Positions 1 through 10,160 are shown, numbered from the stretch's first letter. The stretch is 51,959 nucleotides of DNA from Melioribacteraceae bacterium (GCA_023230485.1 JALNXG010000023.1:1-51959); one strand, 5' to 3'. Notes: generated by a model from the sequence alone, not told the origin. A program made the numbers and translations.

Positions 1-702
1 TACCAAACTAAATCTTTTGCCCATCATATTACGCTGCAATACACGGTCATAAACTGCTTCCCATTCAAATGGCATTTCGGGTAGTAAAATAATATCAGCG
101 CCGCCTGCTATTCCGCCATTAAGAGCTATCCATCCTGCATATCTTCCCATTACTTCTATTACCATCACTCTATGATGTGATGATGCAGTTGTATGTAATC
201 TATCTAATGCTTCGGAGACTACGAATACAGCAGAATCATGTCCGAAAGTTTGATCGGTTGCTTCGAGATCGTTATCGATTGTTTTTGGTACTCCGACAAT
301 ATTTAGTCCCATCTGGCTTAATTGATTGCAGATATGCATCGTGCCATCGCCGCCAATTGCTATCAACACATCGAGATTCCATGCTTCATAATTCCGTATA
401 GCATCTTTTGCTTTATTCATGATGTGGACTTTATCATCGATTTTAATGGGCCAATGGAATGGGTCGCCTTTATTTGATGATCCGAGGATCGTGCCGCCTG
501 TCGAAAGTATTCCCGAAACATCTTTATTATATAGTTCTTGCGCTCTTCCTTCTACTAATCCTTCAAAGCCATCGAGTATTCCGAAAACTTTAAGTCCGTA
601 ATCGAGTGCGGGCTTAGTAACGCCGCGTATTACTGCATTAAGTCCGGGGCAATCGCCGCCGCCTGTAAGTATTCCAATTCGCTTTACACTTTTTGCTGCC
701 AC
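1..702 (-). CDS. pfkA: 6-phosphofructokinase (C-terminus cut by window start)
   Basis: Phosphorylates fructose 6-phosphate to fructose 1,6-bisphosphate in glycolysis (cytoplasmic). The visible 234 residues carry the family's phosphate-donor loop GGGDCPGLNAVIRG (residues 14-27), the GGDGT motif (117-121), the catalytic PKTIDND motif (139-145) and MGRYAGWIA (185-193). The start is GTG at 702, because the only nearby ATG (713) is followed by an in-frame TAA; GGAG lies about 7 nt upstream of the GTG. The enzyme has Gly at the position equivalent to E. coli 104 (typical of ATP-dependent enzymes) but Lys at 124 (typical of PPi-type enzymes), so the phosphoryl donor cannot be read off safely. It lies 53 nt downstream of rnhC on the same strand and may be co-transcribed with it. 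The identity of the family is certain; the last part of the protein is outside the window. Confidence 0.93.
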   Translation of the reverse strand, partial: MAAKSVKRIGILTGGGDCPGLNAVIRGVTKPALDYGLKVFGILDGFEGLVEGRAQELYNKDVSGILSTGGTILGSSNKGDPFHWPIKIDDKVHIMNKAKDAIRNYEAWNLDVLIAIGGDGTMHICNQLSQMGLNIVGVPKTIDNDLEATDQTFGHDSAVFVVSEALDRLHTTASSHHRVMVIEVMGRYAGWIALNGGIAGGADIILLPEMPFEWEAVYDRVLQRNMMGKRFSLV

Positions 703-755
703 TCGTTACTCCATTTAATAATGACGATATTATATAGTATCACAAAGTTATAAAA

Positions 756-1736
756 TTATTTTAATTTAAGTGTGGTTTTGAAATGAAGCTTAACAAAATT
801 ATTAAGCGCATCTTTCCCTAGATCATCAATAATTTTGTTTGCAGCTTCTTCCACAATTGCGGCATTGCCTTTCGGAAGTTTTCTTCCTTCTCTTGCTTCG
901 CGCTCGAACCAAAGATTAAAAGTATCACGTGCGAGTATAGAAGCCGCCGCCACTCCTACGAAACGTTCTGCCTTCGTTAACATAATAAAATCAATATCGC
1001 TATTATCACTCTTAAGCGAAATGTTAAGTTCTCGCTTGCTGAATTTATCTGTGATTACTGTCTTACATTTTGTTACTTCCAATAATCCTTCAATGGCTTT
1101 CGAGTGCTGCCAATTCAGGATTTTATTTATGTTCATAATCTTCGGATACATTTCGTTATAGCGTGCGGGATTGATTGAGATGATATTATAACATCCTTCA
1201 AATTCAGTGCGGAGATAAACGGCAATCCCTCTGATCTGTTTATCTGAAAGCATCTTGCTATCTTTTACTCCAAGCAATCTAAGACGAGCCTGCGATTTGA
1301 GACTATCGACATAGAATGCTGCCGATACGAGCGGACCGAAAAAATCACCCTTTCCCGATTCATCAGTACCGATGTAGGACTCAGGTTCTACGAATACCGG
1401 AGGGAGAGGGTTGCCACCGGAAAGAGTGCCTGCTCGACCACCTGAGACACCACCTATATCTTTACCGGAAACTCCACTCGCAAGCCCCAGTTTCATCTCT
1501 CCCGAAATGAGCTCTTCTATTTCTTTATATGCCGGTAAGCTGCTATTTCCCTGAATTACTTTTTTTACACCCTTCTTGCCAAAATAAAAAAGGAGTTTGA
1601 ATTTATCCGTTCCATACTGAATAGTCGATTCGTAATGATAATCTTTTTCAATAATTTCCAAGGAGGAAAAATTATTCTCATTCAAAACGTCCACAGCTAT
1701 ATTAAGCTGCGAAAGTGCCTCTGATTTAACACTCAT
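756..1736 (-). CDS. rnhC: Ribonuclease HIII
   Basis: Cleaves the RNA strand of RNA-DNA hybrids in the cytoplasm. Residues 1-80 look like the TBP-like substrate-binding domain that separates RNase HIII from HII. The catalytic domain starts near 120 with YIGTDESGKGDFFGP, containing the active-site Asp125, Glu126 and Asp131 and the GKG typical of HIII; VITDKF near 230 gives another acidic position. The 326-residue length is slightly above the usual size, because residues 82-112 form a Gly/Ser-rich linker (SGVSGKDIGGVSGGRAGTLSG) between the two domains. The ATG at 1736 follows a somewhat distant GGAG. The gene lies between a periplasmic isomerase gene and pfkA on the same strand. Identification is firm. 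Confidence 0.94.
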   Translation of the reverse strand: MSVKSEALSQLNIAVDVLNENNFSSLEIIEKDYHYESTIQYGTDKFKLLFYFGKKGVKKVIQGNSSLPAYKEIEELISGEMKLGLASGVSGKDIGGVSGGRAGTLSGGNPLPPVFVEPESYIGTDESGKGDFFGPLVSAAFYVDSLKSQARLRLLGVKDSKMLSDKQIRGIAVYLRTEFEGCYNIISINPARYNEMYPKIMNINKILNWQHSKAIEGLLEVTKCKTVITDKFSKRELNISLKSDNSDIDFIMLTKAERFVGVAAASILARDTFNLWFEREAREGRKLPKGNAAIVEEAANKIIDDLGKDALNNFVKLHFKTTLKLK

Positions 1737-1788
1737 ATAAGCAGATTATCTCCGTATTTACAGTAAATTTTATTTAGGGTGGTTTCCA

Positions 1789-3639
1789 TTATGGGAGTGG
1801 TTCCTTCTTCTTTAGCCAAATATCTACCCAATCCGTTTCAGGCGATACCAATGGCACTGCGGTTATCTTCCCCCCGAATCCCATTATACGCATTGCGAAT
1901 GAATTTATTGTTGTTACTTCCGCTGCATTCAGTGCATCTCTATTTATTGTTATTCCATACTCGGAAGCTAGCTTCGCCGTTTTATTTATTATACCGTTAG
2001 TAACTTTTTCAACTGCGATTTTTCTTTTTAAATCTTCTTTCACTTCATCGAAAGATTTTGTTTCAGGCAGAAATTCTTTTTTCTTTTTATCGATTAATTT
2101 TATAACCGAGTAACCTCCATCATTTTTTATCGGACCGAAGATATCTCCGATCTCCATTGATGAAGCCGCTTTCCCGATTTCGCCAAATGTATTAACAGGG
2201 AAGTAGCCATATTCTCCGTGTGATTTTTTCGTCCATTCGCGTTTATTAAATTTATCTGCGAGCAATCTAAAATCAACTCCATTGCGGGCATCGAGCAGAA
2301 CACGATTTGCTTCTTCTAATTTATCTGTAAAGATTTCGATGATATTTACCTGAACAGGAATTTCAGTTTTCTTATATAGTTTAGAATAATATTCTTTTAC
2401 CGCCGAATCCGAGACTTGAACTTGCTCGATAGTATTTGCCTTAACTGCTTGCGCCAAGTAATTATCACGCCACATCCGGACTGCATTTGTTACTTCGGGA
2501 GTATATTGCAAGCCGCGACGAAAGGCTTCATCTGCAAGTAATTCATATTCTATAAATCGTTTCACTCGATTATTAAGACTATTATATATAGATAGTTTAT
2601 CTACTGCTTCGAGAGCCAATCCATCAAAAGCGAAATCACGAAAAAATTCTTTAAGCGAAATTTCTTTTCCTTCAATTGTAATAAATGGGGATGAGAGGTC
2701 ATTCTTAATATCGCTTTCTATTTTTATTACATCGAGTTGATTAAGGTTATAAAGCCCTGAGCTATCGATCTGCCGCATCGTTTCTTTTTCTTTAAAAACT
2801 TTTTCGAGTTCACTTGCGAGAAGATTAAATAACCGACTATTGGCATCTACTTTCTTACCGGTGAAAAAACTTCTAACGAAAGTATCATAGTTTTTTTGTG
2901 TTTCCCGATCTTCTATAATTTTTTGTATCTCTTCTAATTGAGTGGTTGTCTCTTTAGAGTTTGCGGCTAATTGTCGCTTAATATTATAGACATAAAAAAT
3001 ATACCAGCCATCGGGTGCGGCAATAGGAGCTGTGAATTGTTTCGACTTTAGTTTATACACTTGCTCTTCTACATAATCTTGAAGGGCTCCGAATTTTATT
3101 GATTGCGGTTCGGTCTGCTCTTTGAATTCAGGGCGTGTCGAAAGCAGCGTATCGAAATTCGCTCCCGATTTAAGGAGTTCATAAAGATTAAAAATTTCAG
3201 TTGAATCAAGAGAAGTAATAAAACGGATAACCGGACGGTTATTAAAACGTTCCATTCCCGTATTGACCATCTTATTATCGATAACAATTTTCTCTCTTAC
3301 TTCTTTATTAAAGAGAGCATCGCGGAGATACATTTTTTCGATTGATTTCTCTGCATAGCGAATTGCTTCGGTTGTATCGAAATTGTTTTCTGCCGCATAT
3401 TTTGCCCAAATCTTTTCGGCTATAAGTGTATAAAGGAATTCAAGTTTGAGCTCAGGAATAAGTTTTTTTATCTGTTTTTTCTGAATTGGTGTAAATTCAA
3501 ATCGTTCGATAAACTCAGATTCGTATATGGGTTTATCGCCGATAAGAGCAATAATTTTATCCTGCGAGGAGTTTTGAGCAAAATTAGTGGGGCAGAATAC
3601 AAAGAAAATAATACCTAAGGTTTTAATATATCTTTTCAC
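1789..3639 (-). CDS. SurA-like periplasmic peptidyl-prolyl cis-trans isomerase (parvulin type)
   Basis: Likely a periplasmic chaperone/isomerase that helps fold outer-membrane proteins. From the GTG at 3639 the protein begins MKRYIKTLGIIFFVF, a good signal peptide ending near CPTNFAQ, and a GGAGA sits just upstream. An ATG at 3669 would add ten residues without a visible ribosome site. After the signal comes a helical SurA_N-like region, a first weak parvulin-like module (about residues 155-245, ending DGWYIFYVYNIKRQ) and a clearer PpiC module (about 425-520; HGEYGYFPVNTFGEIG then GPIKNDGGYSVIKLIDKK), followed by a helical tail. Two rotamase modules plus a helical shell match SurA/PrsA-type foldases. 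Its gene is divergent from the TonB-receptor operon, a natural client. Substrate and activity of the first module are unproven. Confidence 0.85.
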   Translation of the reverse strand: MKRYIKTLGIIFFVFCPTNFAQNSSQDKIIALIGDKPIYESEFIERFEFTPIQKKQIKKLIPELKLEFLYTLIAEKIWAKYAAENNFDTTEAIRYAEKSIEKMYLRDALFNKEVREKIVIDNKMVNTGMERFNNRPVIRFITSLDSTEIFNLYELLKSGANFDTLLSTRPEFKEQTEPQSIKFGALQDYVEEQVYKLKSKQFTAPIAAPDGWYIFYVYNIKRQLAANSKETTTQLEEIQKIIEDRETQKNYDTFVRSFFTGKKVDANSRLFNLLASELEKVFKEKETMRQIDSSGLYNLNQLDVIKIESDIKNDLSSPFITIEGKEISLKEFFRDFAFDGLALEAVDKLSIYNSLNNRVKRFIEYELLADEAFRRGLQYTPEVTNAVRMWRDNYLAQAVKANTIEQVQVSDSAVKEYYSKLYKKTEIPVQVNIIEIFTDKLEEANRVLLDARNGVDFRLLADKFNKREWTKKSHGEYGYFPVNTFGEIGKAASSMEIGDIFGPIKNDGGYSVIKLIDKKKKEFLPETKSFDEVKEDLKRKIAVEKVTNGIINKTAKLASEYGITINRDALNAAEVTTINSFAMRIMGFGGKITAVPLVSPETDWVDIWLKKKEPLP

Positions 3640-3773
3640 ATTTCTCCAATGTAAACGTTTACAAATCATAATCGCATATTATTTTACTACTTTTACAACA
3701 CAAATATAAAAATTGTTACGAGTAAAAAGATTTTAATTATAAGATATAATTTTTTCTTTTAAGTAACTTTTAC

Positions 3774-3781
3774 TAATTTTC
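3774..3781 (+). promoter_or_regulatory. Possible Bacteroidota-type -7 element for the export locus
   Basis: TAATTTTC at 3774-3781 resembles the Bacteroidota -7 consensus TAnnTTTG, and a TTTT lies 19 bp upstream where TTTG would be expected. It is about 40 nt before the receptor start codon. Only a consensus resemblance; weak. Confidence 0.3.
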
Positions 3782-3821
3782 ACGAATAATATAAATATTA
3801 CCCTGTTTAGTGGGAGGCACC

Positions 3822-6629
3822 ATGAACTTTTTTACAGCACGTAACCCGGTTACGTACTTTTTTCTATTTTTTGTTTTATTACTTTTCAGCAATATAGAAG
3901 CGCAGACAGGTAAAATTGCCGGACGTGTATTAGATAAAAATACCGGCGAGGCATTACCGTTTGTTAATATAATTGTTTTGGAAACATCTACCGGAGCTGC
4001 ATCCGATATTGAAGGATATTATTCAATATTAAATGTACGACCCGGAACTTATTCGATTAAAATATCTGCAATCGGTTATCAGTCGGTTACTTTTTCGGAT
4101 GTAAGAGTTTCAATCGATTTAACCACAAAAATTGATGTACAGCTATCCGAGACGAGCGTTGAGCTTGGTCAGGATATTGTAGTTGTTGCATCAAAACCTT
4201 TAGTAACTAAAGACTTAACCGCATCGACTTCCTTAATCGGGTCTGATGAGATAGCATCTTTACCTGTTACAGAATTTAGCGAGATATTAGAACTACAAGC
4301 CGGTGTTGTGGGCGGAAACGTACGTGGCGGCAGAAGAGGTGAAGTTGTTTATGCTATCGATGGCGTTCCCGTTACTGACGTTTATGATGGTTCTACTGTT
4401 GTTGACGTTAATGCGAGCTCAATTCAGGAACTTCAATTCATAAGCGGTGCATTCAATGCAGAATACGGAAGAGCTCTTTCGGCATTCGTGAATCTTGCAA
4501 CCAAAGAAGGCGATAATAGATTCACCGGAAGCGTTACTACTTATTTCGGCGATTATTTTACTACCAACGATAATGTATTCCGCGGCGGTAAAGATTTTAA
4601 TCCAACTGCAATCAGGAATTTTGAAGGAAGCTTAAGCGGTCCAATTATCCCCAATACCCTTTATTTCTATACCAATGCACGTTATGTTTATTTTGATGGT
4701 TGGATGAAAGGGCAGAGACTTTATAATCCTTGGGATATTACTGTAAATAAAGGTCCATCTGAACCGGTAGAAACTCGTTATACAATTCAGGAAACCGGAG
4801 ATAAAGAGATCGTTCCTATGAACTGGAATGAAAAAGTTTATGCTCAAGGCAAACTTACTTATAAACCGATTCCTCAGATAAAACTTACTTATAACTATAT
4901 AATGGATAGAGTACATTATCAAGATTATAATCATGATTTTGAATTAAATCCTGATGGAAATTTTCAGAGACAGCGTTCGGGTGCTACGAGTATATTAAGT
5001 ATGACTCACACAATTGGCTCTAATACTTTCTATCAATTAAGCGGTTCGTATTTTTATAAGATGTATAGAAATTTTGTCTATGAAGATTATAGAGACCCAC
5101 GTTACACACATTATCTATTATTAGATCAACAGCCGAAAGAAAGCCCAAGCTTTAAGACTGGCGGAACACAATCACAGCATTTCAAACGTACTACTAATAG
5201 TTATGGTTTGAAGCTTGATCTTACTTCGCAAGTTACTCGTATTCACCAAATGAAATTCGGTTTTGAATTAAATCAAAATGGAGTTTCTTATGATGATACA
5301 AGTTTACTACAATATATAGATGCGAATGGCAATGGTACTTACGATCCGGGCGAAGATGGAATTCCTGATCCGCAAGTTTCCCTTAATCCTTACGTCAATA
5401 TGAGAATCCCGGATATTAATAATCCGGATGAGAATCTTTCTATTAATAGATATGAACGTAAACCTGTTGAATTTTCTACTTACTTACAGGATAAATTAGA
5501 ATTAGATGAAATGATTGTTAATATAGGTGTTCGTTTCGATTATTTTGCACCGGATGGAAGAATCTTAACAGACAGAACAGACCCTGATATTTATAGACCA
5601 AGAAACCCTGCAAATATTGCAAAGACCTACGAAGAAAGATTGGGCTATTGGTATAAAGATGCAGAAGCAAAGATGCAGTTTTCTCCTCGTCTTGGTGTTG
5701 CATTCCCTATTACAGATAAAGGCGTAATTCATTTCTCTTATGGACACTTTTTCCAGACTCCTAACTACGAATATCTTTACTCAAATCCTGATTATAAGTT
5801 TGGATTCGGTACAGATAATTTAGGCATAGCAGGTAACCCGGACTTAAAACCGGAACAGACTGTGAGCGGTGAAGTTGGTGTTCAGCAAGCATTAACAGAT
5901 GAATTAACAGTTGATATAACCGGGTACTTTAGAGATATCAGAAATCTAACCGGTACAAGAGCCGATGAAATAATTCTTTATGGCGGTGCAGGTAAGTATA
6001 GCCAATACGTAAATAGTGATTTTGGTTTCGTGAGAGGTATCGTTGTTTCAGTTTCAAAACGTTTTATGAATAACTGGTCAGCTACACTTGATTATACACT
6101 TCAGACAGCAAAAGGAAATGCTTCTGACCCTGCGGCTACTCGTAATCAGTTGGCAAGCGGCGAACAGCCGGAGATTCAGCTCGTATCATTGAATTGGGAT
6201 CAAACACATACAATCAATGCTACATTTAGTTATTCAGCACCCGAAGGTTGGGGAGTTAGTATGATCGCACAATATGGAAGTGGTTTCCCATATACTCCTA
6301 CTCAATCATTGAATATCTCCAAACTATTAACTAATAGCGAACTGAAACCTTCTTCATTCAATGCTGATTTAAGAGCTTTTTATGATTTAGATCTAGCCGA
6401 GAAAATCAGACTTAGTTTCTTCGCGCGTATCTATAATCTATTTGATATAAAGAATCAGACTAACGTTTATCAGGATAGCGGATCGGCGGATTTTACATTG
6501 GATGAATTTTTAAGAAAGCAATCCGGCTCTCCGCAGATTGTAAATACATTGGATGAATATTATAGAAGAGCTGATTTCTACTCAGAACCTAGAAGAGTGG
6601 AATTTGGTTTCTCGCTATACTTTAATTAA
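3822..6629 (+). CDS. TonB-dependent receptor with carboxypeptidase-regulatory-like N-terminal domain
   Basis: Outer-membrane receptor powered by TonB, substrate unknown. The start is ATG 3822, preceded by a strong GGGAGG; a GTG at 3810 would swallow that site. Signal peptide about residues 1-28 (FFLFFVLLLFSNIEAQ), then a CarboxypepD_reg-like beta domain (about 30-110; GRVLDKNTGEALPFVNIIV, later GYQSV), a plug domain (about 130-230; PVTEFSEILELQAGVVGG and the FNAEYGRALSAFVNLATKEG segment) and a barrel of about 700 residues ending in the aromatic EFGFSLYFN. The N-terminal domain is typical of SusC/Oar-type receptors. No SusD partner is next to it; instead a T9SS-type cargo gene and a PorV/PorQ gene follow within 25 nt and 22 nt, suggesting one operon. 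Confidence 0.92.
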   Translation: MNFFTARNPVTYFFLFFVLLLFSNIEAQTGKIAGRVLDKNTGEALPFVNIIVLETSTGAASDIEGYYSILNVRPGTYSIKISAIGYQSVTFSDVRVSIDLTTKIDVQLSETSVELGQDIVVVASKPLVTKDLTASTSLIGSDEIASLPVTEFSEILELQAGVVGGNVRGGRRGEVVYAIDGVPVTDVYDGSTVVDVNASSIQELQFISGAFNAEYGRALSAFVNLATKEGDNRFTGSVTTYFGDYFTTNDNVFRGGKDFNPTAIRNFEGSLSGPIIPNTLYFYTNARYVYFDGWMKGQRLYNPWDITVNKGPSEPVETRYTIQETGDKEIVPMNWNEKVYAQGKLTYKPIPQIKLTYNYIMDRVHYQDYNHDFELNPDGNFQRQRSGATSILSMTHTIGSNTFYQLSGSYFYKMYRNFVYEDYRDPRYTHYLLLDQQPKESPSFKTGGTQSQHFKRTTNSYGLKLDLTSQVTRIHQMKFGFELNQNGVSYDDTSLLQYIDANGNGTYDPGEDGIPDPQVSLNPYVNMRIPDINNPDENLSINRYERKPVEFSTYLQDKLELDEMIVNIGVRFDYFAPDGRILTDRTDPDIYRPRNPANIAKTYEERLGYWYKDAEAKMQFSPRLGVAFPITDKGVIHFSYGHFFQTPNYEYLYSNPDYKFGFGTDNLGIAGNPDLKPEQTVSGEVGVQQALTDELTVDITGYFRDIRNLTGTRADEIILYGGAGKYSQYVNSDFGFVRGIVVSVSKRFMNNWSATLDYTLQTAKGNASDPAATRNQLASGEQPEIQLVSLNWDQTHTINATFSYSAPEGWGVSMIAQYGSGFPYTPTQSLNISKLLTNSELKPSSFNADLRAFYDLDLAEKIRLSFFARIYNLFDIKNQTNVYQDSGSADFTLDEFLRKQSGSPQIVNTLDEYYRRADFYSEPRRVEFGFSLYFN

Positions 6630-6653
6630 TTGGTAATCAAATAATGAAAATAA

Positions 6654-9600
6654 ATGGTAAAGTTTATGAATAGAACATACAAATTAATAACCTTAGTAAT
6701 ACTAAGTCTATTTGTTACTTCTTATGCATTCGGACAGATTCAGAGGGGAGACCCAACAGCCCGAAGAACCGGAGTGCATAAAGGTAATCAGATAAGAACG
6801 ATTTTTGGTAACTGGGGAGTAATTGCTCAACCTGGTGATCAAGGTCCAAGAGCTGCATGGAAATATGATACAAATGGATACGTTGGTGATGTCTCTCCTT
6901 TAGTTGGTGTTAGACTTCCGATAAAAGATTATACAAATGATGGTTTAACTGATACAATATATTCAGTAATTATCACCCCTGTATCTCGTCCCGGCGGCGG
7001 TGATTATGCTCCCGGTGGTGGTACATCATGGACTTTCGAGCCGATTCCCGGATTCTTTAATCCGGCAATTAATCAGCCCGGTAAAGGTATTGCAATGAAT
7101 GTATTCCCTGAAACCTGGCCAGCAATTTGGCCTGATCAACCTACATGGGTAGATTCTAATGGAATCGCTGAATGGAATGGTTATTTCGGTCGCGGACAGG
7201 AAAGTGCTGATGAAGAAAGTTACTATATGATGGATGATAGTAAAGATGAGAAAATGTTTGACCGTTACGGTTTTTTACCCGATCCTAATGACCCATCAAG
7301 AAAAGGTCAGGCAATTAGAATGGGTGTTCGTGGAATGCAATGGTCTCAATTCCTAGCTCAAGACGTAATGTTCTGGTTATACGAAATTGAGAATATTGGT
7401 GCTACTACTTATGAGCAGACCGTATTCGGAACTATCGTTGGTACATTCGTTGGCGCTGATGGTGATGAATGGAATGATGATGTTTCTTTCTTCCAAGTAA
7501 GAGATGCTATTACATATTCATGGGATTTTGAGAAAAGTATCAGACCTTCGGCTAATCCAAGATGGCAACCGAACCCTAATGAAGTTGGTTATATTGCTTA
7601 CGCATTCTTAGAGTCTCCGGGCAATTCTGTCGATGGTATTGATAATGATGGTGATCAAAGGAATTTCCCTTCTTCTGCTCCATACTTTACTGAGAATGAT
7701 TTTCAGCCTCGTACTCTTAAGGCAAATGATAAATTAGTGTTAATCAATTCTGGAAATAATTATGAAAGAACCCTTTTCACAATGCCTAATTCAGTTACTA
7801 ATGTAACTTCAATGGGAAGAAATTTTAGATTAGTCCCGGATTCCACTGTTTTAGCTGAAGGTAACCTTATTAGCGGCAATGCAGGTTTTGTACTAAATAA
7901 AAATTCTTATGATGGAATTGATAATGATCTCGATGGTTTAATCGATGAAAACTATCAAGTACATTTTAGACAGTATAAAGCTGATAGCAAAGGGGTTATA
8001 TTAATCGATACACTTAATCCGGTTCAATTCAAAGACTTCGCAAAAGGTCTTGGCGTTACAGATGATATGATTGATGAATCAAGATCAGACTTAAAAGATA
8101 ACGATAGAGATTGGAATGCTCAAATTGATGATCTAGGCGCAGATGGTAAACCAAATACAAAAGATTTTGGTGAAGGCGATGGAGTTCCAACTCAGGGCGA
8201 ACCAAATTTCGATAAAACTGACGTAAATGAATCTGATCAGATTGGATTAACTAACTTCCAGTATTTCGTTCCCGCAGGCGATATAACCATGTCGAATGAA
8301 GATGATATGTGGAAGAGATTACGTCCCGGTTCATTCGATGTGCCAAGTTCTATTGTTAATAACGTAGCTATACGTGGCGAGGATGGCGATTTTGTTTATG
8401 GTTCAGGTTATTTCCCGCTTCTTCCCGGTGGTATCGAAAGATTCTCCCTTGCTCTTGCATTCGGTAATGATCTTAGAGGAGTAATCAAAACAAAAAGAAC
8501 AGCACAATTAATTTATGATGCTAACTATAATTTCCCTCAGCCGCCTGATAAGCCAAACGTTACAGCTGTACCGGGCGATGGTAAAGTAACTCTTTATTGG
8601 GATGATGTAGCTGAAAAGACAATTGATAGATTAACTAAGATAAAAGATTTTGAAGGTTACTTGATTTATAAAGGTACAGACCCTGATTTTATCGATTCAT
8701 ATAATATCTCAGATGGTGAAGGAAACGCAAAAAGATATAAACCGGTAGCTCAATTCGATTTGAAGAACGGAATTGCAGGTTATTTTCCATCTACTCCTGA
8801 AGTAATAGAAGCTACGCTTGGTGTTCCTTTTTATCTAGGAGATGATTCCGGTCTTAAGAATTTTTGGGTAGATACAGAGGTAACAAATGGAAGAACATAT
8901 TATTATGCAGTGGTAGCTTATGATAGAGGTGATGCAAGCAGAAATATTTTCCCGGCTGAAACTCCTAAGCGTATCTCTAAAGATGTAACTGGTACAATAG
9001 TAAGAGATGTTAATACTGTTGCTGTTGTTCCTAACGCACCTGCTATCGGTTATGTAGCTCCTGAATCAGGTAAAGAATTAACAAGAATAGGTGGTGGCTC
9101 TGAAATAAAACCTTCTTATGAAGTAATGAATCCTTATCAAGTTCGCGATGCTCAATATGAAGTTACATTCGTTGATTCATTAGTAAAAGGTACTCCGATT
9201 GCTTTTGGATATAACGTTACGAATAAAGTTACGGGGCAGACGATGTTCAATGCTCCAATGCCGATTAAAGCAACTAATGGTGCTGTATTCGAAGGTCTTA
9301 ATTTATCGATTGATCCAAGCTACCAGACACTTGATAGCGTTAAGATCAATCAAACTACAACGGGATGGAACTCTCAAAAACCGATTAAAACACTTAATTA
9401 TTCGGTTGCCACTTTCTCTGTTCCCGGTTTCCCGGAAGGCGTAAAAGATGCACGCGATTATAGCTTTATATTCTATAATAAATTTGATAAGTCATCTACT
9501 CCTAATTTATTGGGATTACCTTTAGCTGCAAAGAGGGGGAATTTCGAAATATTTGATCTTACTGAAAAATCTAATCCTCGATTAGTACCATTCGCATGGA

Positions 9601-10139
9601 TTACTAATGATACCTTGTTAAATAAAGGGGATAGAATTTTCTTATCAGATTATCAAACTAAGAGATTGACTTGGTCTGTATCATTTACAGGCGATAGTAC
9701 AAAGTCTTTAGGTACTGGCGATACTCTTAAGATTAATTTCCTAAAACCGATTACTAAAGAAGATAAATTTACATTTACTTCAGTTGCAGCTAGTTTTAAT
9801 GCTGAAGAAGCAAAGAATAATTTAGACAAAATAAAAGCAGTACCTAATCCATATATCGTTACTAACGTATATGAATCGCCACTACCTCCACAAATTAGAG
9901 GAAGAGGCGAGAGAGTGATTAATTTTATTAATCTTCCGCCTCAAAGTAAGATATCTATTTTTACTTCCAGCGGTTCATTAGTAAAAACTCTTGAACATGA
10001 TGGCAGCCTGCTAAATGGAACAGTTAGCTGGGACGTAAGAACTAAAGAAGGTCTTGATGTTGCTTACGGCGTTTATTTTTATCTGGTTGAAACTCCCGAA
10101 GGTGGAAAGAAAACCGGTAAACTTGCTATCATTAAATAA
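6654..10139 (+). CDS. Large exported protein with acidic Ca-binding-like loops and C-terminal T9SS-type sorting domain
   Basis: Function unknown; probably displayed on or released from the cell surface. A signal peptide is evident (about residues 5-27; LITLVILSLFVTSYAFGQ); ATG 6666 is an equally good start. Residues 25-620 form a large region unlike any family I recognise, containing Asp-rich loops such as DGIDNDGD (about 325), DGIDNDLDGLIDE (about 420) and DNDRDWNAQIDD (about 480), which resemble calcium-binding thrombospondin type 3 or dockerin-like loops. About residues 630-760 look like a fibronectin-type-III-like module (KPNVTAVPGDGKVTLYWDD). The last 100 residues (AVPNPYIVTN to GKLAIIK) form the beta-sandwich sorting domain of T9SS type-A cargo. 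It sits between the TonB receptor and the PorV/PorQ-like gene in one likely operon. Confidence 0.85.
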   Translation: MVKFMNRTYKLITLVILSLFVTSYAFGQIQRGDPTARRTGVHKGNQIRTIFGNWGVIAQPGDQGPRAAWKYDTNGYVGDVSPLVGVRLPIKDYTNDGLTDTIYSVIITPVSRPGGGDYAPGGGTSWTFEPIPGFFNPAINQPGKGIAMNVFPETWPAIWPDQPTWVDSNGIAEWNGYFGRGQESADEESYYMMDDSKDEKMFDRYGFLPDPNDPSRKGQAIRMGVRGMQWSQFLAQDVMFWLYEIENIGATTYEQTVFGTIVGTFVGADGDEWNDDVSFFQVRDAITYSWDFEKSIRPSANPRWQPNPNEVGYIAYAFLESPGNSVDGIDNDGDQRNFPSSAPYFTENDFQPRTLKANDKLVLINSGNNYERTLFTMPNSVTNVTSMGRNFRLVPDSTVLAEGNLISGNAGFVLNKNSYDGIDNDLDGLIDENYQVHFRQYKADSKGVILIDTLNPVQFKDFAKGLGVTDDMIDESRSDLKDNDRDWNAQIDDLGADGKPNTKDFGEGDGVPTQGEPNFDKTDVNESDQIGLTNFQYFVPAGDITMSNEDDMWKRLRPGSFDVPSSIVNNVAIRGEDGDFVYGSGYFPLLPGGIERFSLALAFGNDLRGVIKTKRTAQLIYDANYNFPQPPDKPNVTAVPGDGKVTLYWDDVAEKTIDRLTKIKDFEGYLIYKGTDPDFIDSYNISDGEGNAKRYKPVAQFDLKNGIAGYFPSTPEVIEATLGVPFYLGDDSGLKNFWVDTEVTNGRTYYYAVVAYDRGDASRNIFPAETPKRISKDVTGTIVRDVNTVAVVPNAPAIGYVAPESGKELTRIGGGSEIKPSYEVMNPYQVRDAQYEVTFVDSLVKGTPIAFGYNVTNKVTGQTMFNAPMPIKATNGAVFEGLNLSIDPSYQTLDSVKINQTTTGWNSQKPIKTLNYSVATFSVPGFPEGVKDARDYSFIFYNKFDKSSTPNLLGLPLAAKRGNFEIFDLTEKSNPRLVPFAWITNDTLLNKGDRIFLSDYQTKRLTWSVSFTGDSTKSLGTGDTLKINFLKPITKEDKFTFTSVAASFNAEEAKNNLDKIKAVPNPYIVTNVYESPLPPQIRGRGERVINFINLPPQSKISIFTSSGSLVKTLEHDGSLLNGTVSWDVRTKEGLDVAYGVYFYLVETPEGGKKTGKLAIIK

Positions 10140-10160
10140 TTTAGAATACTGGAGCTTAAT

